NCBI GenBank assembly: GCA_016784735.1
Contig: JADHUC010000072.1
Location: forward strand, 1 to 41,273
Reading direction: 5' to 3'
From: Pirellulaceae bacterium
GTDB lineage: Bacteria > Planctomycetota > Planctomycetia > Pirellulales > Pirellulaceae
DNA: 41,273 nt
This document shows positions 26,949 through 34,973 of the stretch, one piece after another. The notes below the pieces were generated by a model. That model was given only the letters and a program-made list of their open reading frames with translations, did no database searches and was not told the DNA's origin. The translations under genes and the position numbers were made by a program. The first letter of the stretch is position 1; every line of letters begins with the position of its first letter.

Positions 26949-28081
26949 ATTCACGAGAACGAGTGTTGAGTGCCTTCGAGCGACGCGGCTACGATCGCAT
27001 TCCGGTCAAGCACGAGGGTACGCCGGAAGTTAATCGAATGATCATGGATCACTTCGGTCTGAAGAACATGGAGCAATTGCTCCGCGTCGTGGGCGACGAC
27101 TTCCGCTACGTCGAGCCCGTCTATTGCGGCCCCGAGCTTCGGAAGTTCCCCGACGGCAGTGTCGAGGGCTATTTCGGCGAGCGGTACAAGTATGCGGAAT
27201 TCGAGGGGGGCAAGTACCTCGAGGCCTCCTACCTGCCTTTTGCCGGAGTCGACCGTCTGGAAGAACTCGACCGCTCGCACTTCCCCAGCGCCGATTGGTT
27301 TGACTATTCGACGATCCGCCAACAGGCCGAGGCCTTGCGTCAGCAGGGGTTTGCGGTCTGCTGCGGCACGGCCGGCGACATGGACTTCATCAACGGTATC
27401 TCGCGCGCCCGAGGTATGGAACAGGTGCTGATGGACCTGATCGACGACCATCCGGTCTATCTGGAGATCATGCAAGCCCGATTCGAGTTCTACTACGAGG
27501 TGCAGCGGCGCACGCTGGAGGCAGCCGGGGGGCTGATCGACTTCACCCACGCCGGCGAGGACTTCGGCAACCAGCGGGGACCGATGATCGGTCTTAACGT
27601 CTTCGAGAAGCACTTTGCACCGAAGTATGGCAAATACTTCGAGATGGTTCGCGCCCACGGCGCGCGGACGATGTTGCACATGTGCGGCTGCTGCGAAGCA
27701 TTTGTGCCGCGGCTGATCGAGTTGGGCATGGACGTCTACGATGTGGTGCAGCCGACCACGCCGGAGATGGACATAGGCGTCTTGAAGGAACGGTTTGGCA
27801 AGGAGCTCACCTTCTGTGGTTCGGTATGCGTGCAAAGCACCTTGGCCTGGGGTACGCCGCAAGACGTGGAACGCGAGATCAACCGCCGGTTGGAGCTGTT
27901 TCCCGCGGGCGGCCTATTCCTGGGGCCGACGCACGCCGCGCAGGTCGGCTCGCCGCTGGAAAACGTGCTGGCCATGTATCGCACGGCCGGTAGTCTTGCT
28001 GGAAAGATCGACGATTCGATTCTTTCGATCGAAGCCGACGAAGGCGCGGTCGACGAGATAGACATGTCGAAACTGTTCTGA
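26945..28081 (+). CDS. Uroporphyrinogen decarboxylase-family (MtaA/CmuA-like) protein 1
   Basis: A 378-residue protein without a signal peptide, so probably cytoplasmic. It has the URO-D superfamily barrel: an N-terminal SRERVLSAFERRGYDRIPVK block, DDHPVYLEIMQARFEFYYEV, IDFTHAGEDFGNQRGPMIG and FEKHFAPKYGKYFEMVRAHG. It also carries ARTMLHMCGCCEAFVPRLIE, whose His and Cys residues match the zinc-type site of MtaA/CmuA corrinoid methyltransferases rather than true haem-pathway HemE. A C-terminal block (FCGSVCVQSTLAWGTPQDVE ... GGLFLGPTHAAQ) may supply further ligands. True HemE is unlikely because two paralogues sit in tandem inside a glycan cluster. A methyl-transfer role, for example on methylated sugars, is a hypothesis. 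It is coupled to the rhamnosidase gene by ATGA. Confidence 0.8.
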   Translation: MNSRERVLSAFERRGYDRIPVKHEGTPEVNRMIMDHFGLKNMEQLLRVVGDDFRYVEPVYCGPELRKFPDGSVEGYFGERYKYAEFEGGKYLEASYLPFAGVDRLEELDRSHFPSADWFDYSTIRQQAEALRQQGFAVCCGTAGDMDFINGISRARGMEQVLMDLIDDHPVYLEIMQARFEFYYEVQRRTLEAAGGLIDFTHAGEDFGNQRGPMIGLNVFEKHFAPKYGKYFEMVRAHGARTMLHMCGCCEAFVPRLIELGMDVYDVVQPTTPEMDIGVLKERFGKELTFCGSVCVQSTLAWGTPQDVEREINRRLELFPAGGLFLGPTHAAQVGSPLENVLAMYRTAGSLAGKIDDSILSIEADEGAVDEIDMSKLF

Positions 28082-28101
28082 TATGTCCGGAAGGAGTTGA
28101 C

Positions 28102-29190
28102 ATGCCGGGGATCCAGCCTTATTCAGGCCAACCGAACAAGGAACGTCTGATCGCCGCCATGCGCGGCGAGCCAACCGACCGCGTGCCAAACTTCGAGGTG
28201 CTGATCGAGGATCAGCACGTTGAGAAACTGTTGGGCCGACCGGCGGGCAACACGTTGGGCGTTGGCGGCGATCCGGCCAAGGGTAGCGAGGCGGCTGAAG
28301 GCGGCCGGCCCATGTACCCGGAGGATTATCTCGAACTGTGCCGGATCATCGGGCAGGACGCGATCGTGCTGGAAAACCTCTGGACACCGATCAAGCGGCG
28401 AGAGCCCGACGGTTCCATAGTCCTTTGGAATGACCGTAGCTTCAGGAGTCGGGAGGACCTCGCACGCGTCGTATGGCCCGGCGAAGCTGAGATCGAGGAA
28501 AAGCTCCGCTACGTTCGCGAGTATGTCTCCGCAGCAGAGGGAACTGGCATCGGCGTGATGTTCCTCTGCGGATGCATCTTCCAAACGCTCTACGAATTCG
28601 TGGTCGGCATGACGGACTGCATGGTGATGACAATCGAAGAGCCGGACTTGCTAGACGAGCTGATGGCTCGGTCGGCCGACTACTTCGCCGAGTTGGTCCC
28701 CCGGGCGATCGACGAGGGCGTCGACGTCGTTTTTCTGGCCGACGACTTTGCCTACAACAAAGGGCTGTTCGTCGAGCCGACACGTTTTGCGCAGCTCTGG
28801 CGCCCCCATTTTGATCGCATCATGGAGCCGGCTAGCAATGCCAACAAGCCGATCCTGTTCCACTCCGATGGCAAGATCGACGACGCGGTCGAGATGCTCC
28901 TGGAGATGGGCGTTGATTGTCTCAACCCGATGGACCCGTCGGGCGTCGACTATCGCGATTACAAGCGGCGCTACGGCGATCAGGTCACCCTCTCCGGCAA
29001 CATCGACATCACTTGGCCGCTGGTCAATGGCACGCCGAAGGACGTTGAGCGGGACGTCAAAGAACACATGGACGTGCTCAAGCCGGGCGGACGCTGGATC
29101 GCCGGTTCCAGCCACAGCATTGTTAACTACATCCCTCACGAGAACTTCGCGGCCATGATCAACGCCATTCACAAGTACGGTGCGTATTGA
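28102..29190 (+). CDS. Uroporphyrinogen decarboxylase-family protein 2
   Basis: A 362-residue cytoplasmic-looking URO-D superfamily protein, 20 bases after the first and behind GGAAGGAG. Family blocks include NKERLIAAMRGEPTDRVPNF, YLELCRIIGQDAIVLEN, IEEPDLLDELMARSADYFAE, VFLADDFAYNKGLFVEPTRF, LFHSDGKIDDAVEMLLEMGV and VTLSGNIDITWPLVNGTPKD, ending with GGRWIAGSSHSIVNYIP. Compared with its neighbour, the HxCGC metal motif is replaced by FHSDG, so the two differ in the presumed metal or substrate site and may act as a heteromeric or sequential pair. No corrinoid-binding protein is encoded in the window. The 29191-29313 spacer has no recognisable feature. Confidence 0.8.
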   Translation: MPGIQPYSGQPNKERLIAAMRGEPTDRVPNFEVLIEDQHVEKLLGRPAGNTLGVGGDPAKGSEAAEGGRPMYPEDYLELCRIIGQDAIVLENLWTPIKRREPDGSIVLWNDRSFRSREDLARVVWPGEAEIEEKLRYVREYVSAAEGTGIGVMFLCGCIFQTLYEFVVGMTDCMVMTIEEPDLLDELMARSADYFAELVPRAIDEGVDVVFLADDFAYNKGLFVEPTRFAQLWRPHFDRIMEPASNANKPILFHSDGKIDDAVEMLLEMGVDCLNPMDPSGVDYRDYKRRYGDQVTLSGNIDITWPLVNGTPKDVERDVKEHMDVLKPGGRWIAGSSHSIVNYIPHENFAAMINAIHKYGAY

Positions 29191-29313
29191 GTTACCGAGA
29201 TTCCACAACCTGGAGGAAGGATCGTGACGGGCCAGTCTCCGTGATGGTGGAGGATCGAATTGAATAAGCCTTGGACTCACGCCGGCCATTAGCTCGTATC
29301 GCGGGAGATCGAA

Positions 29314-30369
29314 ATGAGACTTACGCAAGTCGTAATCCTACTCCTATTTACACCCATCGTGTGGGCAGCAGAATCCAAGTACCGCGATGGTCGCCCCGAG
29401 GCCACGCTACGGATGAATGCGACGGATCATGGCATTGTGCTTCGGTACGGCGACGGACCCGACCGATGCGATATGCTCGGTGCGCGAGATGCGTGGGTGT
29501 TTGAAGACGGCGGAACCTACTGCATGCACTACGATGCGGCCGGGCCCAAGGGCTGGCTCTGTTCTCTGGCGGTCAGCAAAGATCTGCTGACGTGGGAAGA
29601 GCAAGGCCCCATCCTCGATTTTGGCGGCCCAGGTGAAGACGACTCGCGGTCCGCTTCCTACGGCGTCACGTATTTCGACGGCAACGAATGGCACATGTTC
29701 TATCTTGGAACGCCCAACGTATCCGCTCCACCGGATCTGGTCCCGTCGTTCCCGTATCTCACGATGAAAGCCAAGGCGAACAGTGCGGCGGGCCCATGGA
29801 TCAAGCAAAAGAACGTCATCCCTTTCCGCACGAAGCCCGACACCTATTACTCGATTACGGCCAGTCCCGGCCAGGTGATTAAGAACGGTGACGAGTATCT
29901 TCAGTTCTTCAGTGCCACGAAGCGCAAGCCGGGCAATCCCTGCGTCCAACGCACCCTGGGCATTGCGAGGACGACGAACCTCGACGGGCCATGGGCCGTG
30001 GACCCACAGCCGATGGTGCCGATCGAAGAGCAGATCGAGAACTCGTCGCTTTACTATGAGGAGAGCATCAAAACGTGGTTCCTTTTCACAAATCATATCG
30101 GCATAGACTCCGGCGAGTACACCGACGCCATCTGGGTCTACTGGAGCAAGGACCTCAACAAGTGGGCTCCGGTGAATAAAGCGGTTGTGCTCGACGGTCA
30201 AAACTGTACCTGGTCAAAAAAGTGCATCGGACTGCCTTCTGTTGTTCAGGTCGGCCAGCGTCTGGCTCTGTTCTACGATGCACCCGGGGGCACCAGCACC
30301 AGCCACATGCGGCGACACATCGGCCTGGCTTGGCTGGACCTCCCGCTGTCCGTGCCGCGTAATGAGTAA
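29314..30369 (+). CDS. Exported GH43-like five-bladed propeller protein
   Basis: A 351-residue protein with a clear signal peptide (MRLTQVVILLLFTPIVWAAE) and propeller motifs typical of GH43/GH32/GH130-like proteins: DAWVFEDGGTYCMHYDAAGP, LAVSKDLLTWEEQGPILDFG, SYGVTYFDGNEWHMFYLGTP, GIARTTNLDGPWAVDPQPMV and VYWSKDLNKWAPVNKAVVLD. GGGAGA lies upstream of the ATG. It is clearly different in sequence from the propeller at 19064, so it is probably a second specificity rather than a recent copy. Some members of this group have lost catalysis and only bind sugars; I cannot settle this from motifs. Confidence 0.65.
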   Translation: MRLTQVVILLLFTPIVWAAESKYRDGRPEATLRMNATDHGIVLRYGDGPDRCDMLGARDAWVFEDGGTYCMHYDAAGPKGWLCSLAVSKDLLTWEEQGPILDFGGPGEDDSRSASYGVTYFDGNEWHMFYLGTPNVSAPPDLVPSFPYLTMKAKANSAAGPWIKQKNVIPFRTKPDTYYSITASPGQVIKNGDEYLQFFSATKRKPGNPCVQRTLGIARTTNLDGPWAVDPQPMVPIEEQIENSSLYYEESIKTWFLFTNHIGIDSGEYTDAIWVYWSKDLNKWAPVNKAVVLDGQNCTWSKKCIGLPSVVQVGQRLALFYDAPGGTSTSHMRRHIGLAWLDLPLSVPRNE

Positions 30370-30380
30370 TCGAAGGGCAC

Positions 30381-30857
30381 ATGCCGGAGTTCTTCAAGAA
30401 GCTGGGTTATTACACCGCGCACCTCGGCAAGTTTCACCATTCCCCACGCAAGCGGTTCCCGTACGACTTTGTTCACCGAGATGAAAACACGGCGTCAAAG
30501 TTCATTGCGGGATATCGCGAGGAAAAGCCCCTGCTGTTGGTCGTCTGCACTCATCCGCCCCACACACCTTGGGTCAAGAACACAACGTACGATTGCTCCG
30601 AGATCGACCTGCCGCCGAACTTCGTCGACACGCGAGAGACGCGTCTGGATCGAGCCAATTACTACAGCGACGTCACGTTGATGGACAGCATCCTCGGGAA
30701 CGTGCTCCGATCGCTGGAGAAGCATGGGCGTAAGTCCTGCTTCGATCCAATTCTCTTCGCAGGTCGGAGCCTGTATCTTGCCGCAGCCAATCCGGCCGCC
30801 CGGCGTCCCTTCATCATGGTTCAACGAGCGCTGGAGCGCCGCGACAAGGTAGGTTGA
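30381..30857 (+). pseudogene. Sulfatase fragment lacking both ends
   Basis: The frame from 30381 opens directly into the middle of a sulfatase fold: PEFFKKLGYYTAHLGKFHHS, KPLLLVVCTHPPHTPWVKNT and LDRANYYSDVTLMDSILGNV LRSLEKHG. The signal peptide, N-terminal metal site and formylglycine cysteine, which should lie upstream of the LGKFHH block, are missing. After about residue 118 the family pattern (a T.DHG or S.DNG loop) is replaced by unrelated sequence up to the stop. It cannot be catalytic. It follows the propeller gene by 11 bases and is the last coding trace of the + array. Confidence 0.75.
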
Positions 30858-30886
30858 TGTGGCCAACTCGCCCGAGGCTTGTTTGG

Positions 30887-31525
30887 CTATTGCGACAACG
30901 GCTTGACCTTGATGCTCTTGATGAGCACCACGCTGCCAGGGTCATGAGCCTGGATCCCGATCGTCCCGGAAGACAGCTTTCTCGTGCCTTTGACATCAGG
31001 CGACTCCTCGTAGGACACCACCGTCTTGCCGTCGACCTTCGTTTCAATCGTCGCCCCGCGAACGATGATCTCGTACTTGAACCACTCGTTATCCTTGGCA
31101 GGTGCCTCCAGATTCTTTCTGACGATGTAGATGCTGCCCGTTCTGACTGGGTCTGTGTGCGTCATGTCGATCTGCGCCTCATGTCCGATCGGCCAGCCCT
31201 TGTCCTGATACTTGGTGTGAAAGAATATACCGCCGTTCGCGCCGGGCTGTGTCATGACGTCGGCTACAAAATGGAAGTCCTTCATCTCCTTACCCTCGCC
31301 GTCATAGTAGATCATCGACGGCTTACCATGACACTTGATCGCGCCGTCCTCGATCGAGAAACTCTTTGGATTCCATTTGTCGATCCGCCAACCACTGAAG
31401 TCCTTGCCATTGAACAACAAGACCCATCCGTCCTGCTTTTCTGCCTCGGTGAGCGTGTTGTCCGCGGCAAACAGTCCCGTGCAACAATAAACCGCAGCCA
31501 AATTCATCAAGAAGAACATTCTCAT
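30887..31525 (-). CDS. Exported DUF1080 (3-keto-disaccharide hydrolase-like) protein
   Basis: A 212-residue protein with a signal peptide (MFFLMNLAAVYCCTGLFAAD) and the single jelly-roll DUF1080 domain. Motifs are DGWVLLFNGKDFSGWRIDKW, FSIEDGAIKCHGKPSMIYYD, FHFVADVMTQPGANGGIFFH, DNEWFKYEIIVRGATIETKV and SGTIGIQAHDPGSVVLIKSI. Some members have been assigned as 3-keto-glycoside hydrolases; others may only bind glycans. Its start follows AGGAG. It is the 3'-most gene of the - array and converges on the sulfatase fragment with 29 bases between the stops; I see no clear terminator hairpin there. Co-occurrence with ThuA and Gfo/Idh/MocA genes fits an oxidised-sugar pathway. Confidence 0.88.
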   Translation of the reverse strand: MRMFFLMNLAAVYCCTGLFAADNTLTEAEKQDGWVLLFNGKDFSGWRIDKWNPKSFSIEDGAIKCHGKPSMIYYDGEGKEMKDFHFVADVMTQPGANGGIFFHTKYQDKGWPIGHEAQIDMTHTDPVRTGSIYIVRKNLEAPAKDNEWFKYEIIVRGATIETKVDGKTVVSYEESPDVKGTRKLSSGTIGIQAHDPGSVVLIKSIKVKPLSQ

Positions 31526-31587
31526 CGGTAGTACTCCTCAGTTTGAAAAATGAAGAACAACCAGTAACTCAACGCAGCATTGCCCAC

Positions 31588-34500
31588 TCATTCATCGGAC
31601 GGTGCCATGCATACCAACCGGCTGTCGGCCGTTGACAGGTAAAGATGCCGATCGGCCGCAGCCATACCGTCCCAATTCACTGGTGCGGGAAGGGCGTATT
31701 CGGCAATCTTGCTTCCGTCCTTTTCCGAGCAAACCCACAGCGATCCGCCCAAACGCCCGTCATGCGCCGCGTGCGGGTCGTCTGCTGGAATGTCTGTCGG
31801 CATAACCCCCAGGAAAAGCATGTCGCCGGACTTTAGCATGGCCCGCGGGCGCACAGACAGATCCTTCCTCCACGACTTGTCTCGCGTGGATGTATCCATG
31901 TCTTTTCTGAACAGACGATACTTCCCCACGGGATTTCCCCGACCATTCCTTAAGACGCCCCAAACGGTATCTTGGTTGTGTACTAACATCAGTCCCGTCG
32001 GCTGATCGCTTCTGTAGGGCGCCGACTTCTGCGCATCTTCCAAGTGGTACTGAGAAAAGCCGCCCTTGTGCCGGGCTGCCGGCATCCGGTCGTGATCGCC
32101 CGTGCCCAAACCCCAGTCGCAACGATGATGCTCCGTTCCGTCAAGCAAACTGAACGTCGAAAACAACTGCCGCGTTTGTCCGGCCTTCGCTTCGAGCTCC
32201 TTGTTGAACATCAGATGCCGCAGAAACACATGCGTTCCGTCGCTGACCGGGACATCGGAGAGCCCGCCCGCGATCGAATACGTGTCGCTTTTGTCCGATT
32301 GCGTGAATGTCTTGTAGTCTGTCCAGAGATGGCCCTTTATGTGAACACTCTCAGTATCTTCCTGTCCTTTGTATTCCGGTTGCGTGCTTCTCACCTGATT
32401 CCGGTGCAGGGCTTCTCCTGTTGCCGGATCCAGCGCGTAGAGGACCATTCCCCCGTCGATCCAGCTCGATCGGCCGGCGCATGCGTACGCCACGCCGTCG
32501 AGCACAAGAACGCTTCCGCTGACCGGCCATGGTGATTCCAGACGATCGAACGCGACCGTGCGAAGATCGGCCGGAGCGGCGAGGAAACGCCATGCAATGG
32601 CCCCGTCCGCAAGTCTCAGGCAGGTTACTCGCCCGTCGGCGCTGCCAAGGAGAACCTTTCCCTCGTGAAGCGTGGGAGGCGAATCCACGCGACCGCCGGC
32701 GAAGTGCTTCCAGAGCACTGTGCCTTCTTTGGGGTCCACGGCATACACGATGCCTGCGTCCCGGTCAGCCAGTACGACACGTCCGCCGGCCACCACGGGC
32801 TGCGTGAGACTGCCGCCCAGCTTGGTACTCCAGGTCTGTCTCAGTGTTGCAGGGACATCGGTGGCGGCCACGCTTCCCCTGAGTGAGTTCTGCCGGTACG
32901 TGGGCCAGGATTCGGTATCGTCTGGTTCGACCTGTGTGATTCTCCCGAAAGCGATACCTTGCTCGAGTCGTTTGTCTTCTGCAACCACATGTTGTTCTGG
33001 TGATGCGGCAGGAGAATCCGACGCGTACGCCCAGAAACCGCGGAGCGCTGCCTCCGAGTAGCACCCGCACGAGGTCGGTGGAACGTAGAGCAGACCATTG
33101 GCCGGCATGACTCCGTACTGACAGGTGCCTCGCACCCAGTTGTTTCGCGAGTGATTGTTTCCGCACAGGTCCACCATCTCGACGCCGCGTTTTCCCATGA
33201 TGATGAACCGCTCGGTCGCCTTCGCGCGATAGCACCTGAAATGATGTCCTGGTGTCACCAGGTGAAGAGGAACCGCATCCTGCACTTTCAGTTCGCCTGT
33301 GTGTAGATCCCTGGCCTCACGTTGATCCGGAGGCACTCGCATGGGATCCGCCCTGTGACCGACCTTATGCCAGACCAGACCGTCGATGACGAATACGTCG
33401 ACGGGTTCATGAAAGGAACTGCCAACGCTACACTCCCACAGCTTCTTGCCATCTTCTGCGGAGAGAGCAGTCAGCATCGCATTCAGGCTGCAGAGGACCA
33501 CGCCGTCAACAACCAGGAGGTTTTCCTTGCCGTACGAGATGGATTTTCTCTTTTCCTGCTGTCCGGCCAAATGACGCCAGCGTTCCTTTCCGGACATGAT
33601 GTCCAGACATATCACGCCAACATCCGTGCGGATGTAGGCATTGCTGCCGTCCGAAGCAAGAGTCAAGGGCAGCGGGTCTCCCTCGGTTGACCAACTCCAT
33701 AATGTCTTTCCGCTCTCCGAATTGACCGCAATCAGTGTCTTCTTCACGGGAAAACCGTGCAACTTCCGTGCCTCGCGATCTGTCAGGGCCTGTTCGGCAA
33801 CCGCGTCGCCCTCGAGCACAAGCAGCGCTTCATCAACCAATAGGATCTCCTCGGCGCCTTCTGTTTCCGCAAAGGTTGCTACCGTCGTGCCGGTCGCCGC
33901 GTCGATGGCAGAAACGGGTTCCCCCAGGCCAAGAGGAACGTAAAGGCGCTGACCGGATGCCACCAGCAATCGGGGCAACTGCGGCGGGCCGGAACGAAAA
34001 CGCTGCCTGTGCGACGCCCAGGAGCCCATGGGTTTTTTCCAGAGCATGACGCCGTTGAAGGCGCCACGGGCTACGATCGCCCATCTGCCAGGCAGGTTCA
34101 GGTTCGCCGGGGAGGCTTCGTCGACAACGTAAAACAATCGCCCGTTGGCCGTCACCACGGAGCTGATACTGTTCAGGGTATTGTGATGCCGGGTCCACCG
34201 AGGATCGGCGACCCACTGCATGCGCCGAGGCGCCCCGACAACTCGATCCCGCGCCACCGCATTGTTGTCCGGCCCATGCAGGTAGTGCGTCCACTCATCG
34301 ATCTCGTCAGGCCACGGTCTTGTGATCCTTTTTGCTTTCTCTTCAGAATCGTTCGCGTCGAGAAAGACCGCAGTTCCGCCGGGAGCTAACACCCTGAGTA
34401 TCTCGTCGCGTGCAACGGATGCCGGCGACGAAACCACGACAAGATTCACGAGGTTATCGACATACGGCAGACTGCCGCCCTGCCAGCGATTCACCGACAC

Positions 34501-34770
34501 CTTGCCGGTTAATCCCAGGGAATGAATGTGCTCACGGGCAGCGGCGATGTCTTCCGTGTTCGTATCGAGACCCTGGACAAGGTATCCATCGCCACCGTGC
34601 AACGCTGCGGTCAGGCGACCATCACCGCATCCAACGTGGACCACGAGCCCACCGGCAGTGCCGGTATCCTTCAGGATATCTTCCGTCGATCCCGAAACGC
34701 TATTCGCGCCGCAGATTGAGGAAAGCGCGAGAACGAAAACCGCAGTTTTCAAACGGGCCGAATGTCTCAT
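31588..34770 (-). CDS. Exported methyltransferase-fold / PQQ-type beta-propeller fusion, copy A
   Basis: A 1060-residue protein. The start at ATG 34770 gives a signal peptide (LKTAVFVLALSSICGANSVS). Residues about 28-135 follow a class I SAM methyltransferase pattern: GGLVVHVGCGDGRLTAALHG (motif I), VQGLDTNTEDIAAAREHI with the acidic ribose-binding position, and EILRVLAPGGTAVFLD (post-motif strand). The remainder is a long PQQ-type/quinoprotein-like propeller with repeated blades such as SAIDAATGTTVATFAETEGA, ALSAEDGKKLWECSVGS, AVDPKEGTVLWKHFAGGRVD and CLRLADGAIAWRF. A methyltransferase fold in an exported protein is odd because SAM is cytosolic, so the domain may be structural. The adjacent paralogue is at 34974-38147. 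Confidence 0.75.
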   Translation of the reverse strand: MRHSARLKTAVFVLALSSICGANSVSGSTEDILKDTGTAGGLVVHVGCGDGRLTAALHGGDGYLVQGLDTNTEDIAAAREHIHSLGLTGKVSVNRWQGGSLPYVDNLVNLVVVSSPASVARDEILRVLAPGGTAVFLDANDSEEKAKRITRPWPDEIDEWTHYLHGPDNNAVARDRVVGAPRRMQWVADPRWTRHHNTLNSISSVVTANGRLFYVVDEASPANLNLPGRWAIVARGAFNGVMLWKKPMGSWASHRQRFRSGPPQLPRLLVASGQRLYVPLGLGEPVSAIDAATGTTVATFAETEGAEEILLVDEALLVLEGDAVAEQALTDREARKLHGFPVKKTLIAVNSESGKTLWSWSTEGDPLPLTLASDGSNAYIRTDVGVICLDIMSGKERWRHLAGQQEKRKSISYGKENLLVVDGVVLCSLNAMLTALSAEDGKKLWECSVGSSFHEPVDVFVIDGLVWHKVGHRADPMRVPPDQREARDLHTGELKVQDAVPLHLVTPGHHFRCYRAKATERFIIMGKRGVEMVDLCGNNHSRNNWVRGTCQYGVMPANGLLYVPPTSCGCYSEAALRGFWAYASDSPAASPEQHVVAEDKRLEQGIAFGRITQVEPDDTESWPTYRQNSLRGSVAATDVPATLRQTWSTKLGGSLTQPVVAGGRVVLADRDAGIVYAVDPKEGTVLWKHFAGGRVDSPPTLHEGKVLLGSADGRVTCLRLADGAIAWRFLAAPADLRTVAFDRLESPWPVSGSVLVLDGVAYACAGRSSWIDGGMVLYALDPATGEALHRNQVRSTQPEYKGQEDTESVHIKGHLWTDYKTFTQSDKSDTYSIAGGLSDVPVSDGTHVFLRHLMFNKELEAKAGQTRQLFSTFSLLDGTEHHRCDWGLGTGDHDRMPAARHKGGFSQYHLEDAQKSAPYRSDQPTGLMLVHNQDTVWGVLRNGRGNPVGKYRLFRKDMDTSTRDKSWRKDLSVRPRAMLKSGDMLFLGVMPTDIPADDPHAAHDGRLGGSLWVCSEKDGSKIAEYALPAPVNWDGMAAADRHLYLSTADSRLVCMAPSDE

Positions 34771-34797
34771 GGGTGTTGTACCTTTTCTTGTTGCTTT

Positions 34798-34853
34798 GTT
34801 GGAGTTCACGCTTTAGCGTGCTTCCGAAGACACGCTAAAGCGTGAACTCCAAC
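34798..34853. repeat. Perfect 23-bp inverted repeat between the two propeller genes
   Basis: Arms at 34798-34820 and 34831-34853 are perfect reverse complements and flank a 10-base spacer (CTTCCGAAGA). Each arm also contains its own small palindrome, CACGCT-AA-AGCGTG. It lies between the two paralogous - strand genes, immediately upstream of copy A. It could form a strong RNA hairpin in the transcript or cruciform DNA. From memory, units containing ACGCTAAAGCGTGAACTCC recur between genes in planctomycete genomes. Confidence 0.85.
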
Positions 34854-34918
34854 GACGCGTACCACCGAAGGTCTCCAGAAATCGCGGGAGTCTTCGGTCG
34901 GGCCGGTGGGCCGGTCGG

Positions 34919-34958
34919 GAGACCGGTCCACAACCGAGGAGACCGGTCCACAACCGAG
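34919..34958. repeat. Tandem 20-bp duplication containing GACCGGTC
   Basis: The unit GAGACCGGTCCACAACCGAG occurs twice in perfect tandem (34919-34938, 34939-34958), preceded by GGCCGGTCGGGAGACCGG, which can itself form a short hairpin. Together with the inverted repeat at 34798-34853 it makes the 203-base spacer between the two propeller genes almost entirely repeat sequence. Confidence 0.8.
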
Positions 34959-34973
34959 TTTCTTCATCCAAAG

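Noticed and set aside
26945..29190. HemE (haem biosynthesis) for the two URO-D proteins
   Set aside because: Two divergent copies in a glycan locus, with a Cys/His metal-type motif in one, do not fit haem synthesis; superfamily membership only is called.
34919..34958. CRISPR-like array
   Set aside because: Only two adjacent copies without spacers and no cas genes; it is a tandem duplication.
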